64,000 nucleotides of DNA, taken from the NCBI GenBank assembly GCA_023134145.1, contig JAGLUW010000013.1:41885-105884 (forward strand), read 5' to 3'. The notes under the pieces are model-generated. The model ran no database searches. It saw nothing but the letters and a program-made list of their open reading frames with translations, and was not told the DNA's origin. The DNA comes from Sulfuriflexus sp. (GTDB lineage Bacteria > Pseudomonadota > Gammaproteobacteria > AKS1). The position numbers and the translations under genes are program-made. Shown here piece by piece: positions 38,049 to 47,647 of the stretch. Position 1 is the stretch's first letter, and every line of letters begins with the position of its first letter.

Positions 38049-38893
38049 TGAATGACGGCACACTTTATATCGTTGCGACGCCAATTGGCCATTTAGGTGA
38101 CCTTTCGCCTCGCGCGGTAGAGGTATTATCTGCGGTTGATGTGATTGCCGCCGAAGATACCCGTGTGACACGTAAATTGTTGCAGCACATGGGAGCAGAC
38201 ACCGCGATGCTGTCTTTGCATGAGCATAATGAGCAGCAGCGTATTCAAAGCCTATTAGCTCGGCTGCAAGCGGGTGATTCGGTTGCATTGGTATCTGATG
38301 CGGGTACGCCGTTAATAAGTGATCCAGGTTATCCATTAGTAAGAGCCGTTCGTCAGGCTGACATTAAAATTGTGCCGGTTCCCGGTCCTTGCGCTGTTAT
38401 TACAGCCCTATCGGTGTCGGGTCTACCCACGGATAAGTTTATTTTTGAAGGTTTTTTACCGGGAAAATCGTCCGGTCGTCGTGGCAAGTTTGAAGAATTA
38501 CTGCTTGAACATCGCACGCTTATTTTCTATGAATCACCACATCGTATTCTTGCCTGTCTTGAGGATTTAGAAGCGGTGATGGGTGACCACCGAGAGGTGG
38601 TCATCGCTAGAGAATTAACCAAAACCTTTGAGACCATTCGCTCGGGTAATATTGCTGAAATACGTGAATGGGTGGAACAGGACCAAAATCAGCAACGTGG
38701 TGAGATTGTTTTACTGGTTGCGGGTGCGCCCGTTGTTGAGGAAGCTAATCCTGATTTAGAGCGGATTCTGACCCTATTAATGGACGAATTGCCGTTGAAA
38801 CAAGCCGCCGCGTTAACCGCTCAGATATGTGATGCAAAACGCAATGAAGTCTATCAAAAAGCGCTTGAAATTAAAGAGATTAAAGCGAAGTAG
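38048..38893 (+). CDS. rsmI: 16S rRNA 2'-O-ribose C1402 methyltransferase RsmI
   Basis: A SAM-dependent tetrapyrrole-methylase-fold enzyme of 281 residues that modifies C1402 in 16S rRNA. Conserved YIVATPIGHLGDLSPRA, AAEDTRVTRKLL, VSDAGTPLISDPGYPLV and PGPCAVITALSVSGLP are present. It is divergent from lpoA, the conserved layout; its ribosome site is weak. Confidence 0.96.
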   Translation: MNDGTLYIVATPIGHLGDLSPRAVEVLSAVDVIAAEDTRVTRKLLQHMGADTAMLSLHEHNEQQRIQSLLARLQAGDSVALVSDAGTPLISDPGYPLVRAVRQADIKIVPVPGPCAVITALSVSGLPTDKFIFEGFLPGKSSGRRGKFEELLLEHRTLIFYESPHRILACLEDLEAVMGDHREVVIARELTKTFETIRSGNIAEIREWVEQDQNQQRGEIVLLVAGAPVVEEANPDLERILTLLMDELPLKQAAALTAQICDAKRNEVYQKALEIKEIKAK

Positions 38894-39007
38894 TCACTTA
38901 CTTGCGTTCTTTTCTGCTCGTCGTAATATAGTTCTTCCCTGCGGCATATACTAAAAATAAAGCATTACCCGCCGCTTTAGGGTTTTTAGGACAAGGAGGG
39001 AGAGGCA

Positions 39008-39487
39008 ATGAACGCAACCAACGTCTATCGGGATTACACAGTCATGTGCCCTGAGTTTAGGGAAGGTATCGGCTATCTTGCTGAAGGTGATCTTGAAAAG
39101 GCCTTAGACGCCTTTGCTATCGCTGATCATAAAACGTCACGTGATGACGTGAATAAAAATAAATATCAATCATTTCACGGCTTAATGTTGGTTTATGCTG
39201 GGCAATCAAAGGGTATCGAACTCTGTCGAGCAGCATCGGCTAGTGAGTGTTTTGATGGCGATGTATTTTATAACCAAGCACGTGCTGAACTTGATCTAGA
39301 ACATCGTCGCCAAGCAGTGGTGGCATTACGCCGAGGTCTAGAGTTTGATCGTACTCATCCAGATCTACTTCGCTTACGCCAACGACTCGGTATTCGCCGC
39401 GGTTTAATGATCCCATTTTTGGATCGCGACAATATGTTTAACAAGTTGCTTGGCAAGATAAGTTACCAGCGTTTACAGCTTATTTAA
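39008..39487 (+). CDS. TPR-like protein of unknown function
   Basis: A 159-residue soluble protein with TPR-like helical repeats (GIGYLAEGDLEKALDAFAIA and VFYNQARAELDLEHRRQAV), then RGLEFDRTHPDLLRLRQRLG. The C-terminus RRGLMIPFLDRDNMFNKLLGK is basic and amphipathic. A strong AAGGAGG stands upstream of ATG 39008. It lies between rsmI and rnpB and is not recognised beyond the repeat fold. Confidence 0.72.
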   Translation: MNATNVYRDYTVMCPEFREGIGYLAEGDLEKALDAFAIADHKTSRDDVNKNKYQSFHGLMLVYAGQSKGIELCRAASASECFDGDVFYNQARAELDLEHRRQAVVALRRGLEFDRTHPDLLRLRQRLGIRRGLMIPFLDRDNMFNKLLGKISYQRLQLI

Positions 39488-39511
39488 GCGTTAATTCATC
39501 AGTAGCTAAGG

Positions 39512-39517
39512 TATACT
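39512..39517 (+). promoter_or_regulatory. -10 element of rnpB
   Basis: TATACT lies seven bases before the predicted 5' end of the RNase P RNA (about 39524). The -35 region is poor (TTAATT, 15-bp spacing). The position relative to helix P1 makes it credible. Confidence 0.55.
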
Positions 39518-39523
39518 CCGCGC

Positions 39524-39884
39524 GGGAGTTGGCTAGGCGATCGCCTTTTGCTTCGTGCAAGGGGAGGAAAGTCCGGGCTCCATAGGGCAGAGTGCCAGGT
39601 AACGCCTGGGCAGCGCGAGCTGACGGAAAGTGCCGCAGAAAATATACCGCCTACGTGGCCTCATATTTGTGGTCGCCGGTAAGGGTGAAATGGTGCGGTA
39701 AGAGCGCACCGCGCATTTGGTAACAAATGTGGCAGGGTAAACCCCACTCGGAGCAAGACCAAATAGGGGAACATTAGGCGTGGCCCGCGTTGTTCCCGGG
39801 TAGGTTGCTTGAGGTGTGCGGCGACGCACATCCCAGATGAATGGTCGTCCACGACAGAACCCGGCTTATCGGCCGACTCCCACC
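39524..39884 (+). ncRNA. rnpB: RNase P RNA component, bacterial class A
   Basis: Catalytic RNA that trims tRNA 5' leaders. Helix P1 is formed by GGGAGTTGGC (39524-39533) and GCCGACTCCC (39872-39881). Universally conserved pieces are visible: GAGGAAAGTCCGGGC (39564-39578), AGGGTGAAATGGTGCGGTAAGAG in the middle and ACAGAACCCGGCTTATC (39854-39870) near the 3' end. The length of about 360 bases fits class A. Located between rsmI and mraZ, as in Pseudomonas. A low-complexity reading frame on the opposite strand is incidental. Confidence 0.97.
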
Positions 39885-39902
39885 TTCTTTTCGTGGTTTT
39901 TT
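39880..39902 (+). terminator. Terminator of rnpB
   Basis: CCAC (39880-39883) can pair with GTGG (39893-39896), followed by a run of six T. The stem is short, but it lies directly at the 3' end of the RNA. Confidence 0.5.
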
Positions 39903-40097
39903 ATCCTCTTTATTAAACATTAAATGCTTACGCATTATTCTTAATGTTCTTTCTAGGTATATCTTGTAACTCCTTGTTTTATATCGTTTCGTAAAAATCG
40001 AAAAGTGTTGCTTTTATGCCATTTTTTCTTCCCTCCAAATTACGCTAAGTGACTGTGTGTAAAGCAAGAAATCCTCTTTCAAGTGGTTTCCTATTGG

Positions 40098-40126
40098 TTG
40101 ACAGTGGGCTATTTGAGGCCTATAGT
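40098..40126 (+). promoter_or_regulatory. Sigma-70 promoter of the dcw cluster (Pmra)
   Basis: A perfect TTGACA (40098-40103), exactly 17 bp and TATAGT (40121-40126). It is the best promoter match in the window and lies 85 bp upstream of mraZ. It is expected to drive the downstream division and cell-wall genes. Confidence 0.88.
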
Positions 40127-40135
40127 GTAAAAAAG

Positions 40136-40160
40136 TGGTACAAAGTGGAATTTAATGGAT
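40136..40160 (+). promoter_or_regulatory. Three MraZ-binding boxes
   Basis: TGGTA (40136), TGGAA (40146) and TGGAT (40156) are direct repeats at exact 10-bp steps just downstream of the transcription start. E. coli MraZ binds TGGGN repeats separated by 5 bp at the same place and represses its own operon (established). Here the third base G is replaced by T or A in each box. Confidence 0.7.
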
Positions 40161-40210
40161 CTAGAATTTAAAGAATCCAGAATCCCAACAAAGAGGCAAG
40201 AAGAACAAAA

Positions 40211-40660
40211 ATGTTCCGTGGTGTTAATCAAATTACTCTAGATGCGAAAGGACGCATGGCGATGCCGACTCGTTACCGAGATCGGTTACAAGATCGTTGT
40301 GGCGGCCAGCTAGTAGTGACGGTTGATCAAGACCATTGCCTGTTGATGTACCCGCTTCCTGAATGGGAAGAAATTGAACGTAAGTTAGTCCGTCTACCCA
40401 GTTTGAATAAACAAGCGCGACGTTTGCAGCGTTTGTTGATTGGTCACGCCACAGAATGTCAGCTCGACAGTAATGGTCGGGTGTTGTTGTCACAACCACT
40501 GCGCGAGTTTGCTGATTTGCAGCGTCATGCGGTGTTGATTGGCCAAGGTAACAAATTCGAAATTTGGGACGAGCCAACCTGGAATGAAAAACGTGATATT
40601 TGGTTGTCAGAAGAAGATGAGCTCGAACTGCCAACGGAACTTGAATCACTATCCCTATAA
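40211..40660 (+). CDS. mraZ: Transcriptional regulator MraZ
   Basis: A DNA-binding protein of the SpoVT/AbrB superfamily, 149 residues, that represses the dcw cluster. Its two conserved DxxxR motifs are [13 protein letters not shown] (16-28) and [13 protein letters not shown] (near 89). It is the first gene after Pmra and is followed by rsmH after 21 bp. Autoregulation is suggested by the three boxes upstream. Confidence 0.96.
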   Translation: MFRGVNQITLDAKGRMAMPTRYRDRLQDRCGGQLVVTVDQDHCLLMYPLPEWEEIERKLVRLPSLNKQARRLQRLLIGHATECQLDSNGRVLLSQPLREFADLQRHAVLIGQGNKFEIWDEPTWNEKRDIWLSEEDELELPTELESLSL

Positions 40661-40681
40661 GGGATACGCACGCTACCAATA

Positions 40682-41632
40682 ATGCGTGATAGCAAAACAA
40701 ATAATAATAATTTAAAACATGCACCGGTATTACTGACTGAAGTGCTCGAAGGGTTGAGAATTAAAGCAGATGGCGTGTATGTGGACGGTACATTTGGTCG
40801 CGGCGGACATGCGCGAGCCATATTAGAAAAATTGGGACCAACAGGGCAGTTGATAGGCTTAGATAAAGATCCACAAGCCATTGAAGCTGGGCAAGCGTTG
40901 GTTAAGCAAGACGAACGATTCAGCATAGAAAGAGGTTCGTTCACAATGTTAGAAACGGTTATTAAAAACCGTGGTCTTGAAGGTAAGGTCGATGGCATTC
41001 TCCTCGACTTAGGGGTTTCGTCACCCCAATTAGATGACCCCTCCCGAGGATTTAGCTTCATCAATGACGGCCCACTTGATATGCGCATGGACAATGAGAA
41101 TGGATTGTCTGCCGCACAGTGGCTTGCCTGTGCTAAAGAAAGAGAAATTAGCCAAGTGTTGTTTGACTATGGCGAAGAGCGTCATGGCAAACGTATTGCA
41201 CGCGCCATTTGCAAAGCACGTGAAGAACAAGAAATAACCACAACATTGCAACTAGCTGCCATTATTAGCGATGCGAATCCTTCGCATGAAAAACATAAGC
41301 ACCCAGCAACACGTAGTTTTCAAGCGATTCGTATATTCATTAATGCAGAGCTTGATGATGTTAGTAGTGTTTTAAAGCAGTCAGTTAATGTGCTTGCTGA
41401 AGGTGGGCGTTTGGCAGTAATTAGTTTTCATTCACTTGAAGATCGTATTGCCAAGCGTTTTATTCGTAAACAAGTAAAGGGTGATGACTTGCCTCGCCAC
41501 TTACCCGTGACAGTCGATCAATTAAACCCAAAATTCAGAAGCATTGGTAAGGCGATTCGTGCTGGTGACGAAGAATTGTCGACAAACCCTCGTGCACGTA
41601 GTGCGGTGTTGCGTATTGCGGAGAAACTCTAA
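40682..41632 (+). CDS. rsmH: 16S rRNA (cytosine-N4) methyltransferase RsmH
   Basis: SAM-dependent enzyme of 316 residues that methylates N4 of C1402, the same nucleotide targeted by RsmI about 2.6 kb upstream. Motif VDGTFGRGGHARAIL binds SAM; LLDLGVSSPQLDDPSRGFSF and ISFHSLEDRIAKRF are family signatures. The stop overlaps the ftsL start by one base. Confidence 0.96.
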   Translation: MRDSKTNNNNLKHAPVLLTEVLEGLRIKADGVYVDGTFGRGGHARAILEKLGPTGQLIGLDKDPQAIEAGQALVKQDERFSIERGSFTMLETVIKNRGLEGKVDGILLDLGVSSPQLDDPSRGFSFINDGPLDMRMDNENGLSAAQWLACAKEREISQVLFDYGEERHGKRIARAICKAREEQEITTTLQLAAIISDANPSHEKHKHPATRSFQAIRIFINAELDDVSSVLKQSVNVLAEGGRLAVISFHSLEDRIAKRFIRKQVKGDDLPRHLPVTVDQLNPKFRSIGKAIRAGDEELSTNPRARSAVLRIAEKL

Positions 41633-41901
41633 TGTTTTTTCGTATTAGTTTAATCGTGATGAGTTTGCTGGTGTTGTCGTCAGCGATTGGTGTGGTTTCT
41701 AGCCGCCATGAAAGTAGAAAATTGTTTGTGTCTTTGCAAGAAATGCAAGAACAACGTGATGACATGAATGTTGAATGGGGCAAGTTACAAATTGAACAAA
41801 GCACTTGGGCGACACATTCACGCGTGGCGAGTAAGGCAGCGAGCCAACTCGGTATGTTAGTACCAAAAACAGAAAATGTTCGGATGATAGAAAATAAATG
41901 A
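41632..41901 (+). CDS. ftsL: Cell division protein FtsL
   Basis: An 89-residue bitopic protein: a transmembrane helix (about 3-22) and a short periplasmic coiled coil (SLQEMQEQRDDMNVEWGKLQIEQ). It joins FtsB and FtsQ in the divisome and couples to FtsWI. Length and position between rsmH and ftsI are diagnostic. Overlap with ftsI is 4 bp. Confidence 0.92.
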   Translation: MFFRISLIVMSLLVLSSAIGVVSSRHESRKLFVSLQEMQEQRDDMNVEWGKLQIEQSTWATHSRVASKAASQLGMLVPKTENVRMIENK

Positions 41902-43628
41902 ATAATTCTGTCACACAGCCATCATCAACACACCGCAGCCACTTTTTATTAGCTGTGTTGTTGCTTGCGGCTGCGTTATTGGTCTGGCGCATGGTTGACT
42001 TGCATATATTGCGACATGATTTCTTGCAAGGCGAGGGCAATGCGCGTTCTTTGCGTGTGGTAAAAATGGCGGCACATCGTGGCATGATCACTGATCGTCA
42101 TGGTGAGCCCTTAGCGATTAGCACACCAATCGATTCTATTTGGGCAAATCCTCAAGTATTAAGTCTGCATCGTGATCGTTTACCCGCATTAGCTAAGTTG
42201 CTGGGTAAAGATGCAGATGATTTACAGCAATTAATTGGTTCAAGAAAATCACGTGAGTTTATTTATCTGAAACGCCATAGTCATCCTGATGTTGTACAAC
42301 AAGTGATGGCACTAAAAATTCCTGGTGTCGCACTGCAACGTGAATATCGCCGTTACTATCCATCAGGTGAAGTAACAGGGCATTTGGTTGGCTTTACCAA
42401 TATTGATGATGTGGGTCAGGAAGGAGTTGAACTGGCCTTTGATGATTTATTACGTGGTGAGTCGGGTAAGAAACGTGTTGTTAAAGATCGTCTTGGTCGC
42501 ATTATAAAGAATGTGGAAAGTATTAAAGCACCCGAGCCAGGTGGTGACTTGGCATTGAGTATTGATCGTCGTATTCAATACCTTGCTTATAGTGAATTAA
42601 AAAAAGCAGTTATTGCGCATAAAGCAAAATCAGGTTCTGCGGTTATTATTGATGTTGTTAGTGGTGAAATATTGGCCATGGTTAATCAGCCTGCATTTAA
42701 CCCGAATAATCGTCGTAACTTGCGAGGCGAGCGTTACCGTAACCGTGTTGTAACCGATGTGTTTGAACCTGGTTCAACATTGAAACCATTTACAGTTGCA
42801 GCAGGTTTGGAATCAGGAAAATTCTCTCCGGTTACCTTGGTTAATACTAGCCCAGGTTTCTTTAAGGTAGGTTCAAATACTGTCCGTGACAGTAAGAACC
42901 TCGGCACGATTGATGTGGCAACCATTTTGCAAAAGTCGAGTAATGTTGGCACAAGCAAAATGGCATTAGCTCTGAAACCAGAACAGCATTGGCATATGTT
43001 GGCAAGAATGGGTTTTGGTGAAATCACTGGTAGTGGTTTCCCCGGTGAGTCGAGCGGCATACTTTCTGATTATCGTAAGTGGCGTGATATCGATCGCGCA
43101 ACATTGGCTTATGGTTATGGTATTTCGACGACTTTATTGCAACTGACACAAGCATATAGCGTATTCGCGAATGGTGGTTGGTTACGTCCAATAACGTTGA
43201 CACGGGTTAATGATATTAGCGAAGTACATGCACAACAACAGCGTGTAATCGAAGCCAATACGGCAAAGCAAATTAGAAAAATGTTGCAGCGTGTTGTTGA
43301 AGTAGGCGGTACAGGTACACGTGCTGCAGTAAATAATTATCACGTGGCGGGTAAAACCGGCACGGTACGTAAATCGGGTGTTGGCGGTTATTTAGAAGAT
43401 CGTTATCTCGCTTTATTTGCAGGGCTTGCACCAGCGACTAAGCCGCGTTTAGCCATGGCAGTGATGATCAATGAACCAAATAATGGCGTTTATTACGGAG
43501 GCCAAGTTGCGGCTCCTGTTTTTTCTCGTGTAATGGCCGGTGCGCTTAGATTATTAAGTGTCACGCCTGATGACTTACCAGTTAAACAATCACATATGTT
43601 GAAAGTTGCTGCTGGAGGTCGGCCATGA
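41898..43628 (+). CDS. ftsI: Septal peptidoglycan transpeptidase FtsI (PBP3)
   Basis: A class B penicillin-binding protein of 576 residues that cross-links septal peptidoglycan with FtsW. One N-terminal helix (about 17-35), a PBP dimer domain and the transpeptidase domain with S293TLK (PGSTLKPF), the SSN motif and KTG (GKTGTVRKSG) are all present. It overlaps ftsL and murE by 4 bp each. Confidence 0.97.
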   Translation: MNNSVTQPSSTHRSHFLLAVLLLAAALLVWRMVDLHILRHDFLQGEGNARSLRVVKMAAHRGMITDRHGEPLAISTPIDSIWANPQVLSLHRDRLPALAKLLGKDADDLQQLIGSRKSREFIYLKRHSHPDVVQQVMALKIPGVALQREYRRYYPSGEVTGHLVGFTNIDDVGQEGVELAFDDLLRGESGKKRVVKDRLGRIIKNVESIKAPEPGGDLALSIDRRIQYLAYSELKKAVIAHKAKSGSAVIIDVVSGEILAMVNQPAFNPNNRRNLRGERYRNRVVTDVFEPGSTLKPFTVAAGLESGKFSPVTLVNTSPGFFKVGSNTVRDSKNLGTIDVATILQKSSNVGTSKMALALKPEQHWHMLARMGFGEITGSGFPGESSGILSDYRKWRDIDRATLAYGYGISTTLLQLTQAYSVFANGGWLRPITLTRVNDISEVHAQQQRVIEANTAKQIRKMLQRVVEVGGTGTRAAVNNYHVAGKTGTVRKSGVGGYLEDRYLALFAGLAPATKPRLAMAVMINEPNNGVYYGGQVAAPVFSRVMAGALRLLSVTPDDLPVKQSHMLKVAAGGRP

Positions 43629-45196
43629 TGGCGGCAGAAAAACTAACAACATTGGGTTACCCACTTTATGAATTGCTAGACGGTTTTGTTGTGGCAGATT
43701 GTGTGATTGATTCACAATGTGAAGTAGCGGGGCTTAGCTTAGATAGCCGTACAGTTGAAGAAGGCTTCTTGTTTATTGCTTGCCACGGTACGCAGCAGCA
43801 TGGCTTAGCCTTTGCAGAAAAAGCAATACAACGTGGTGCGATCGCGATTGCATATGAAAAAGAATTTACTGGTCAAACCGATCTGTCTAAATATTTAAGT
43901 GCGCTGGAATCAAAAAATATTCCTCTTATCGAAATTGATGAGCTAACAGTTAAGGTCGGATTTATTGCGGATCGTTTTTATGGCAAACCTAGTCGAGCAT
44001 TAAAGCTGACAGGTATTACAGGTACAAATGGTAAAACATCTTGCAGTCATTATTTGGCAAGTTTGTTTTCAGAGTCGGCGACAGTGGCTGTGATGGGCAC
44101 ACTCGGTAATGGTCTTTATCATGCGCTAGAACCTGCAACGCATACGACTCCCGATGCGATTACAACACATGGTTTCTTAGCGGATATGCGTGATCGTGGT
44201 GCGAGTGAAGTGGTAATGGAAGTGTCATCACATGGGCTTGCACAAGGGCGTGTGAATGGCGTGCGTTTTGATACAGCCATCTTTACTAATTTAAGCCGCG
44301 ATCATCTTGATTACCATAATGACATGGCCAGTTATGGTCAAGCTAAGAAAAAACTCATGACGATGCCAGGTTTACGTTATGCCGTTGTCAATGCGGATGA
44401 TGAATTTGGCCGTGAAATTTTGCAGACCTTACCCGATACAGTGCAATCGATTGCTTTCAGTCTTAGCGATGCGATGAATGCCGACGCTTCCGTGTTACGA
44501 AGTAGCCTAATGCATCTTGGTTGTGTACAAGGCAGCGACCTTCAGTTTAATGACAAAGGTTTGAGTATGCATGTGAGTAGTCCATGGGGTGACATCGTTA
44601 TTAAGTGTGAACTTTATGGTCGTTTTAATGCAGAGAATGTATTGGCGGTACTTTCTGCAGCACTATTAAACGGTATGCGACTCGATGACGCAGCAAAAGG
44701 CATCGAAAAATTAAGTAGTGTTGCCGGTCGTATGCAACGTGTTGCGGGTACAGCTAAACAAGCAACAGTGATTGTTGACTACGCACATACCCCAGATGCA
44801 TTGCAGCAAGTGTTAGAAGCCGTGCGCTCACACAGTGAAAAGAAAATTTGGTGTGTGTTCGGTTGTGGTGGTGATCGTGATACAGGTAAACGTCCACTGA
44901 TGGGTAAGATCGCGGATGAATACGCTGATGAAATAATTTTAACTAATGACAATCCACGCTCTGAATCTGCCGATGAAATTATTCAACAAATCCGTTCAGC
45001 TATCACACGCGAAAAACACCTTCATATAGAACAAGATCGTGCTGTGGCAATTACTTATGCCTTAACGCATGCCAAGCGTGGTGATGTTGTGCTGATTGCA
45101 GGGAAGGGTCATGAAGACTATCAGCTGATAGGCGATGAACGTCTTGCCTTTAGTGATGTTGATACAGCACGCAACATACTTGAGGAGCTGAGCTAA
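43625..45196 (+). CDS. murE: UDP-MurNAc-tripeptide synthetase MurE (meso-DAP adding)
   Basis: ATP-dependent ligase of 523 residues. The P-loop is ITGTNGKTS; the DNPRSE motif (TNDNPRSESADEI) is the signature of meso-diaminopimelate-adding MurE, as expected for a Gram-negative wall. The start overlaps ftsI by 4 bp and the stop shares a base with murF. Confidence 0.97.
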   Translation: MMAAEKLTTLGYPLYELLDGFVVADCVIDSQCEVAGLSLDSRTVEEGFLFIACHGTQQHGLAFAEKAIQRGAIAIAYEKEFTGQTDLSKYLSALESKNIPLIEIDELTVKVGFIADRFYGKPSRALKLTGITGTNGKTSCSHYLASLFSESATVAVMGTLGNGLYHALEPATHTTPDAITTHGFLADMRDRGASEVVMEVSSHGLAQGRVNGVRFDTAIFTNLSRDHLDYHNDMASYGQAKKKLMTMPGLRYAVVNADDEFGREILQTLPDTVQSIAFSLSDAMNADASVLRSSLMHLGCVQGSDLQFNDKGLSMHVSSPWGDIVIKCELYGRFNAENVLAVLSAALLNGMRLDDAAKGIEKLSSVAGRMQRVAGTAKQATVIVDYAHTPDALQQVLEAVRSHSEKKIWCVFGCGGDRDTGKRPLMGKIADEYADEIILTNDNPRSESADEIIQQIRSAITREKHLHIEQDRAVAITYALTHAKRGDVVLIAGKGHEDYQLIGDERLAFSDVDTARNILEELS

Positions 45197-46554
45197 TGAA
45201 CGCATGTAGTATGCCTTTATCTCAAGCCGCCGAATATCTTGGTGCGAATTATTCTGGTAATGATATTGAGTTCCATGGAGTGAGTACCGATACACGTCAG
45301 GTGCGTAGTGGTGAATTGTTTATAGCTTTGCAGGGTGAAAACTTTGATGCCCATGATTTTATTCAACAAGCCGTTGATGCAGGTGCCGTGGCAGTGGTTG
45401 TTAGCCGTCCAGTAGAAATAACCTTGCCAGCCTTACTTGTTGACGATACACGATTGGCTCTTGGTCATCTTGCTAGTGCATGGCGTACAAAGTTTGTACT
45501 TCCAGTGATTGCGGTAACAGGAAGCAATGGTAAAACCACGGTTAAAGAAATGATTGCGAGCATTTTGGCAGTCAGTGGTCAGCCATTAGTGACCAAGGGT
45601 AATTTGAATAATGACATCGGCGTGCCATTAACGCTGTTTAACATTGAATCACAACATACGCATGCGGTGATTGAAATGGGCGCGAATCACGCAGGTGAGA
45701 TTGCTTACTTAGCATCACTCGTAAAACCGAATGTGGGCGTGGTGACCAATGCAATGTCGGCGCATTTGGAAGGCTTCGGCAGTCTTGATGGTGTCGCTTC
45801 CGCGAAAGGTGAATTATTTGCCTCGTTAGATGAAAACACCGTGGCCATTATTAATACTGATGATAATTATGCTGAGCAATGGCGCGAGAGTGCAATACCT
45901 GCACAGGTAATTGAGTTTGGACTAAGCGAGAACGCAAATGTTCGCGCCGCGGAAATTAAATTTAATCCAGTTGATTGGAATACGCAGTTTGATTTGCAAT
46001 CACCAGTAGGCGAAATGGCAATTACATTACCACTCGCAGGTCAACACAATGTTGCCAATGCATTAGCGGCATGCGCAGCATGTATAGCTTTGGAAGTTTC
46101 TCTTGAAGACATTCAACAAGGTCTCGCCAATATGCAGTGTGTCGATGGCCGATTGAATGCGGCGGTATCTCCACAAGGCGCAACAATCATTGATGACAGC
46201 TATAACGCAAACCCCTCATCGCTACAGGCAGGTTTAGAAGTATTAGCGAGTATGCCGGGCAAACGCATTTTGGTACTCGGTGACATGGCTGAGTTAGGCG
46301 AAGGCAGTGAAGAGCTACATTCGCAAGTCGCATCATTAGCACGTGAAAATGATGTGCAATATTTATTTGCACTGGGCGAACAATCGGCAGCAGCAGTTGA
46401 AAAGTTTGGTAATGGCGGTATGCATTTTTCTAGTCATGATGAACTTGCAGCATCATTACGGACTGTGCTTGATGAGCACAGTGTGGTGTTAATTAAAGGC
46501 TCACGCCGGATGCAGATGGAACGCATCGTCAACGCGATGCACGAGGAACACTAG
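45196..46554 (+). CDS. murF: UDP-MurNAc-tripeptide-D-Ala-D-Ala ligase MurF
   Basis: Adds D-Ala-D-Ala to UDP-MurNAc-tripeptide. The 452-residue protein has the Mur ligase domains in order, with P-loop VTGSNGKTTVKEM, EMGANHAGEI and DDSYNANPSS. It follows murE with one shared base and precedes mraY by 3 bp. Confidence 0.96.
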   Translation: MNACSMPLSQAAEYLGANYSGNDIEFHGVSTDTRQVRSGELFIALQGENFDAHDFIQQAVDAGAVAVVVSRPVEITLPALLVDDTRLALGHLASAWRTKFVLPVIAVTGSNGKTTVKEMIASILAVSGQPLVTKGNLNNDIGVPLTLFNIESQHTHAVIEMGANHAGEIAYLASLVKPNVGVVTNAMSAHLEGFGSLDGVASAKGELFASLDENTVAIINTDDNYAEQWRESAIPAQVIEFGLSENANVRAAEIKFNPVDWNTQFDLQSPVGEMAITLPLAGQHNVANALAACAACIALEVSLEDIQQGLANMQCVDGRLNAAVSPQGATIIDDSYNANPSSLQAGLEVLASMPGKRILVLGDMAELGEGSEELHSQVASLARENDVQYLFALGEQSAAAVEKFGNGGMHFSSHDELAASLRTVLDEHSVVLIKGSRRMQMERIVNAMHEEH

Positions 46555-46557
46555 GCC

Positions 46558-47640
46558 ATGTTATATGCATTAACACAGTATTTATCAGAAACGTATAGCG
46601 GCTTTAATGTATTCCAATATTTGTCGCTACGCGCAATTCTCGGCATGCTAACAGCATTGTTAATCTCATTTGTAATTGGTCCGGCTATGATTCGCCGTTT
46701 GAGTATGAAACAAATTGGCCAACACATTCGTGAAGATGGTCCTGAATCACATTTGAGTAAGGCCGGCACGCCTACCATGGGTGGCGCACTCATTATTGTT
46801 GCCATCTGTATTAGCACTTTGTTGTGGGCAGATCTTTCTAATCGTTACATTTGGGTTGTGTTGGTCACAACGTTAGCCTTTGGTGTTATTGGTTTTTACG
46901 ATGATTACATTAAGTTAGTACGCCGTGACCCAAATGGTCTGAAAGCACGTTATAAATACTTCTGGCAATCAATTGTTGGTTTAGCTATTGCAATATTTTT
47001 ATATAAAACAGCAGTAAACCCAAGTGAAACAACATTGATCGTGCCTTTCTTTAAAGGTGTGGAGTTACAACTTGGTTGGTTGTTTATTCCGCTAACTTAT
47101 TTTGTGATTGTTGGCACGAGTAACGCGGTTAACTTGACCGACGGTCTTGATGGCTTGGCAATCTTACCAACGGTATTGGTTGGCGGTGCGCTTGGTTTAT
47201 TCGCCTTCTTAACCGGCAATATTAATCTGGCTACTTACTTGTTAATTCCTTATGTCCCAGGTGTTGGTGAAACAGTTATTTTTGCGGGTTCAATCGCAGG
47301 TGCCGGTCTTGGTTTCCTCTGGTTCAACACTTATCCAGCACAAGTATTCATGGGTGATGTTGGCGCATTGGCGCTTGGCGCAGCGCTTGGTGTGCTTGCC
47401 GTTGTGGTTCGTCAAGAATTAGTGCTGGTGATCATGGGCGGCGTATTTGTAATAGAAACTGTCTCTGTAATCTTGCAAGTAGCTTCTTTTAAGTTGACAG
47501 GCAAACGTATTTTCCGAATGGCACCGTTGCATCATCATTACGAATTAAAAGGTTGGCCTGAGCCACGTGTGATTGTTCGTTTTTGGATTATTACCGTGAT
47601 CTTGGTTTTGATTGGTTTGGCTTCGTTGAAGATACGATAA
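46558..47640 (+). CDS. mraY: Phospho-MurNAc-pentapeptide transferase MraY
   Basis: Inner-membrane enzyme that makes lipid I. The 360-residue protein has about ten helices. Catalytic aspartates are visible in FYDDYIKL and [10 protein letters not shown], and the family signature [14 protein letters not shown] is near the end. Length is standard. Confidence 0.97.
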   Translation: MLYALTQYLSETYSGFNVFQYLSLRAILGMLTALLISFVIGPAMIRRLSMKQIGQHIREDGPESHLSKAGTPTMGGALIIVAICISTLLWADLSNRYIWVVLVTTLAFGVIGFYDDYIKLVRRDPNGLKARYKYFWQSIVGLAIAIFLYKTAVNPSETTLIVPFFKGVELQLGWLFIPLTYFVIVGTSNAVNLTDGLDGLAILPTVLVGGALGLFAFLTGNINLATYLLIPYVPGVGETVIFAGSIAGAGLGFLWFNTYPAQVFMGDVGALALGAALGVLAVVVRQELVLVIMGGVFVIETVSVILQVASFKLTGKRIFRMAPLHHHYELKGWPEPRVIVRFWIITVILVLIGLASLKIR

Positions 47641-47647
47641 GAAAAAT

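Larger units (their letters stand above)
39903..40210 (+). other. Gene-free leader region ahead of the dcw cluster
   Basis: About 308 bases without an open frame. The first 190 bases are T-rich and I see nothing in them. The rest holds the mraZ promoter (40098-40126), a TGGGC at 40105 and the three MraZ boxes (40136-40160). The mraZ mRNA leader is about 78 bases long. Confidence 0.7.

Noticed and set aside
38010..38336. N-terminal extension of lpoA by 109 codons
   Set aside because: It overlaps rsmI on the other strand, and the lipoprotein signal begins only at or near Met 38009.
39533..39852. Open frames on the minus strand inside rnpB
   Set aside because: The region is clearly structured RNase P RNA; the frames have no ribosome site.
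40525..41094. Open frame of 189 codons antisense to rsmH
   Set aside because: It overlaps the essential part of rsmH and the end of mraZ and has a Ser-rich non-protein-like sequence.
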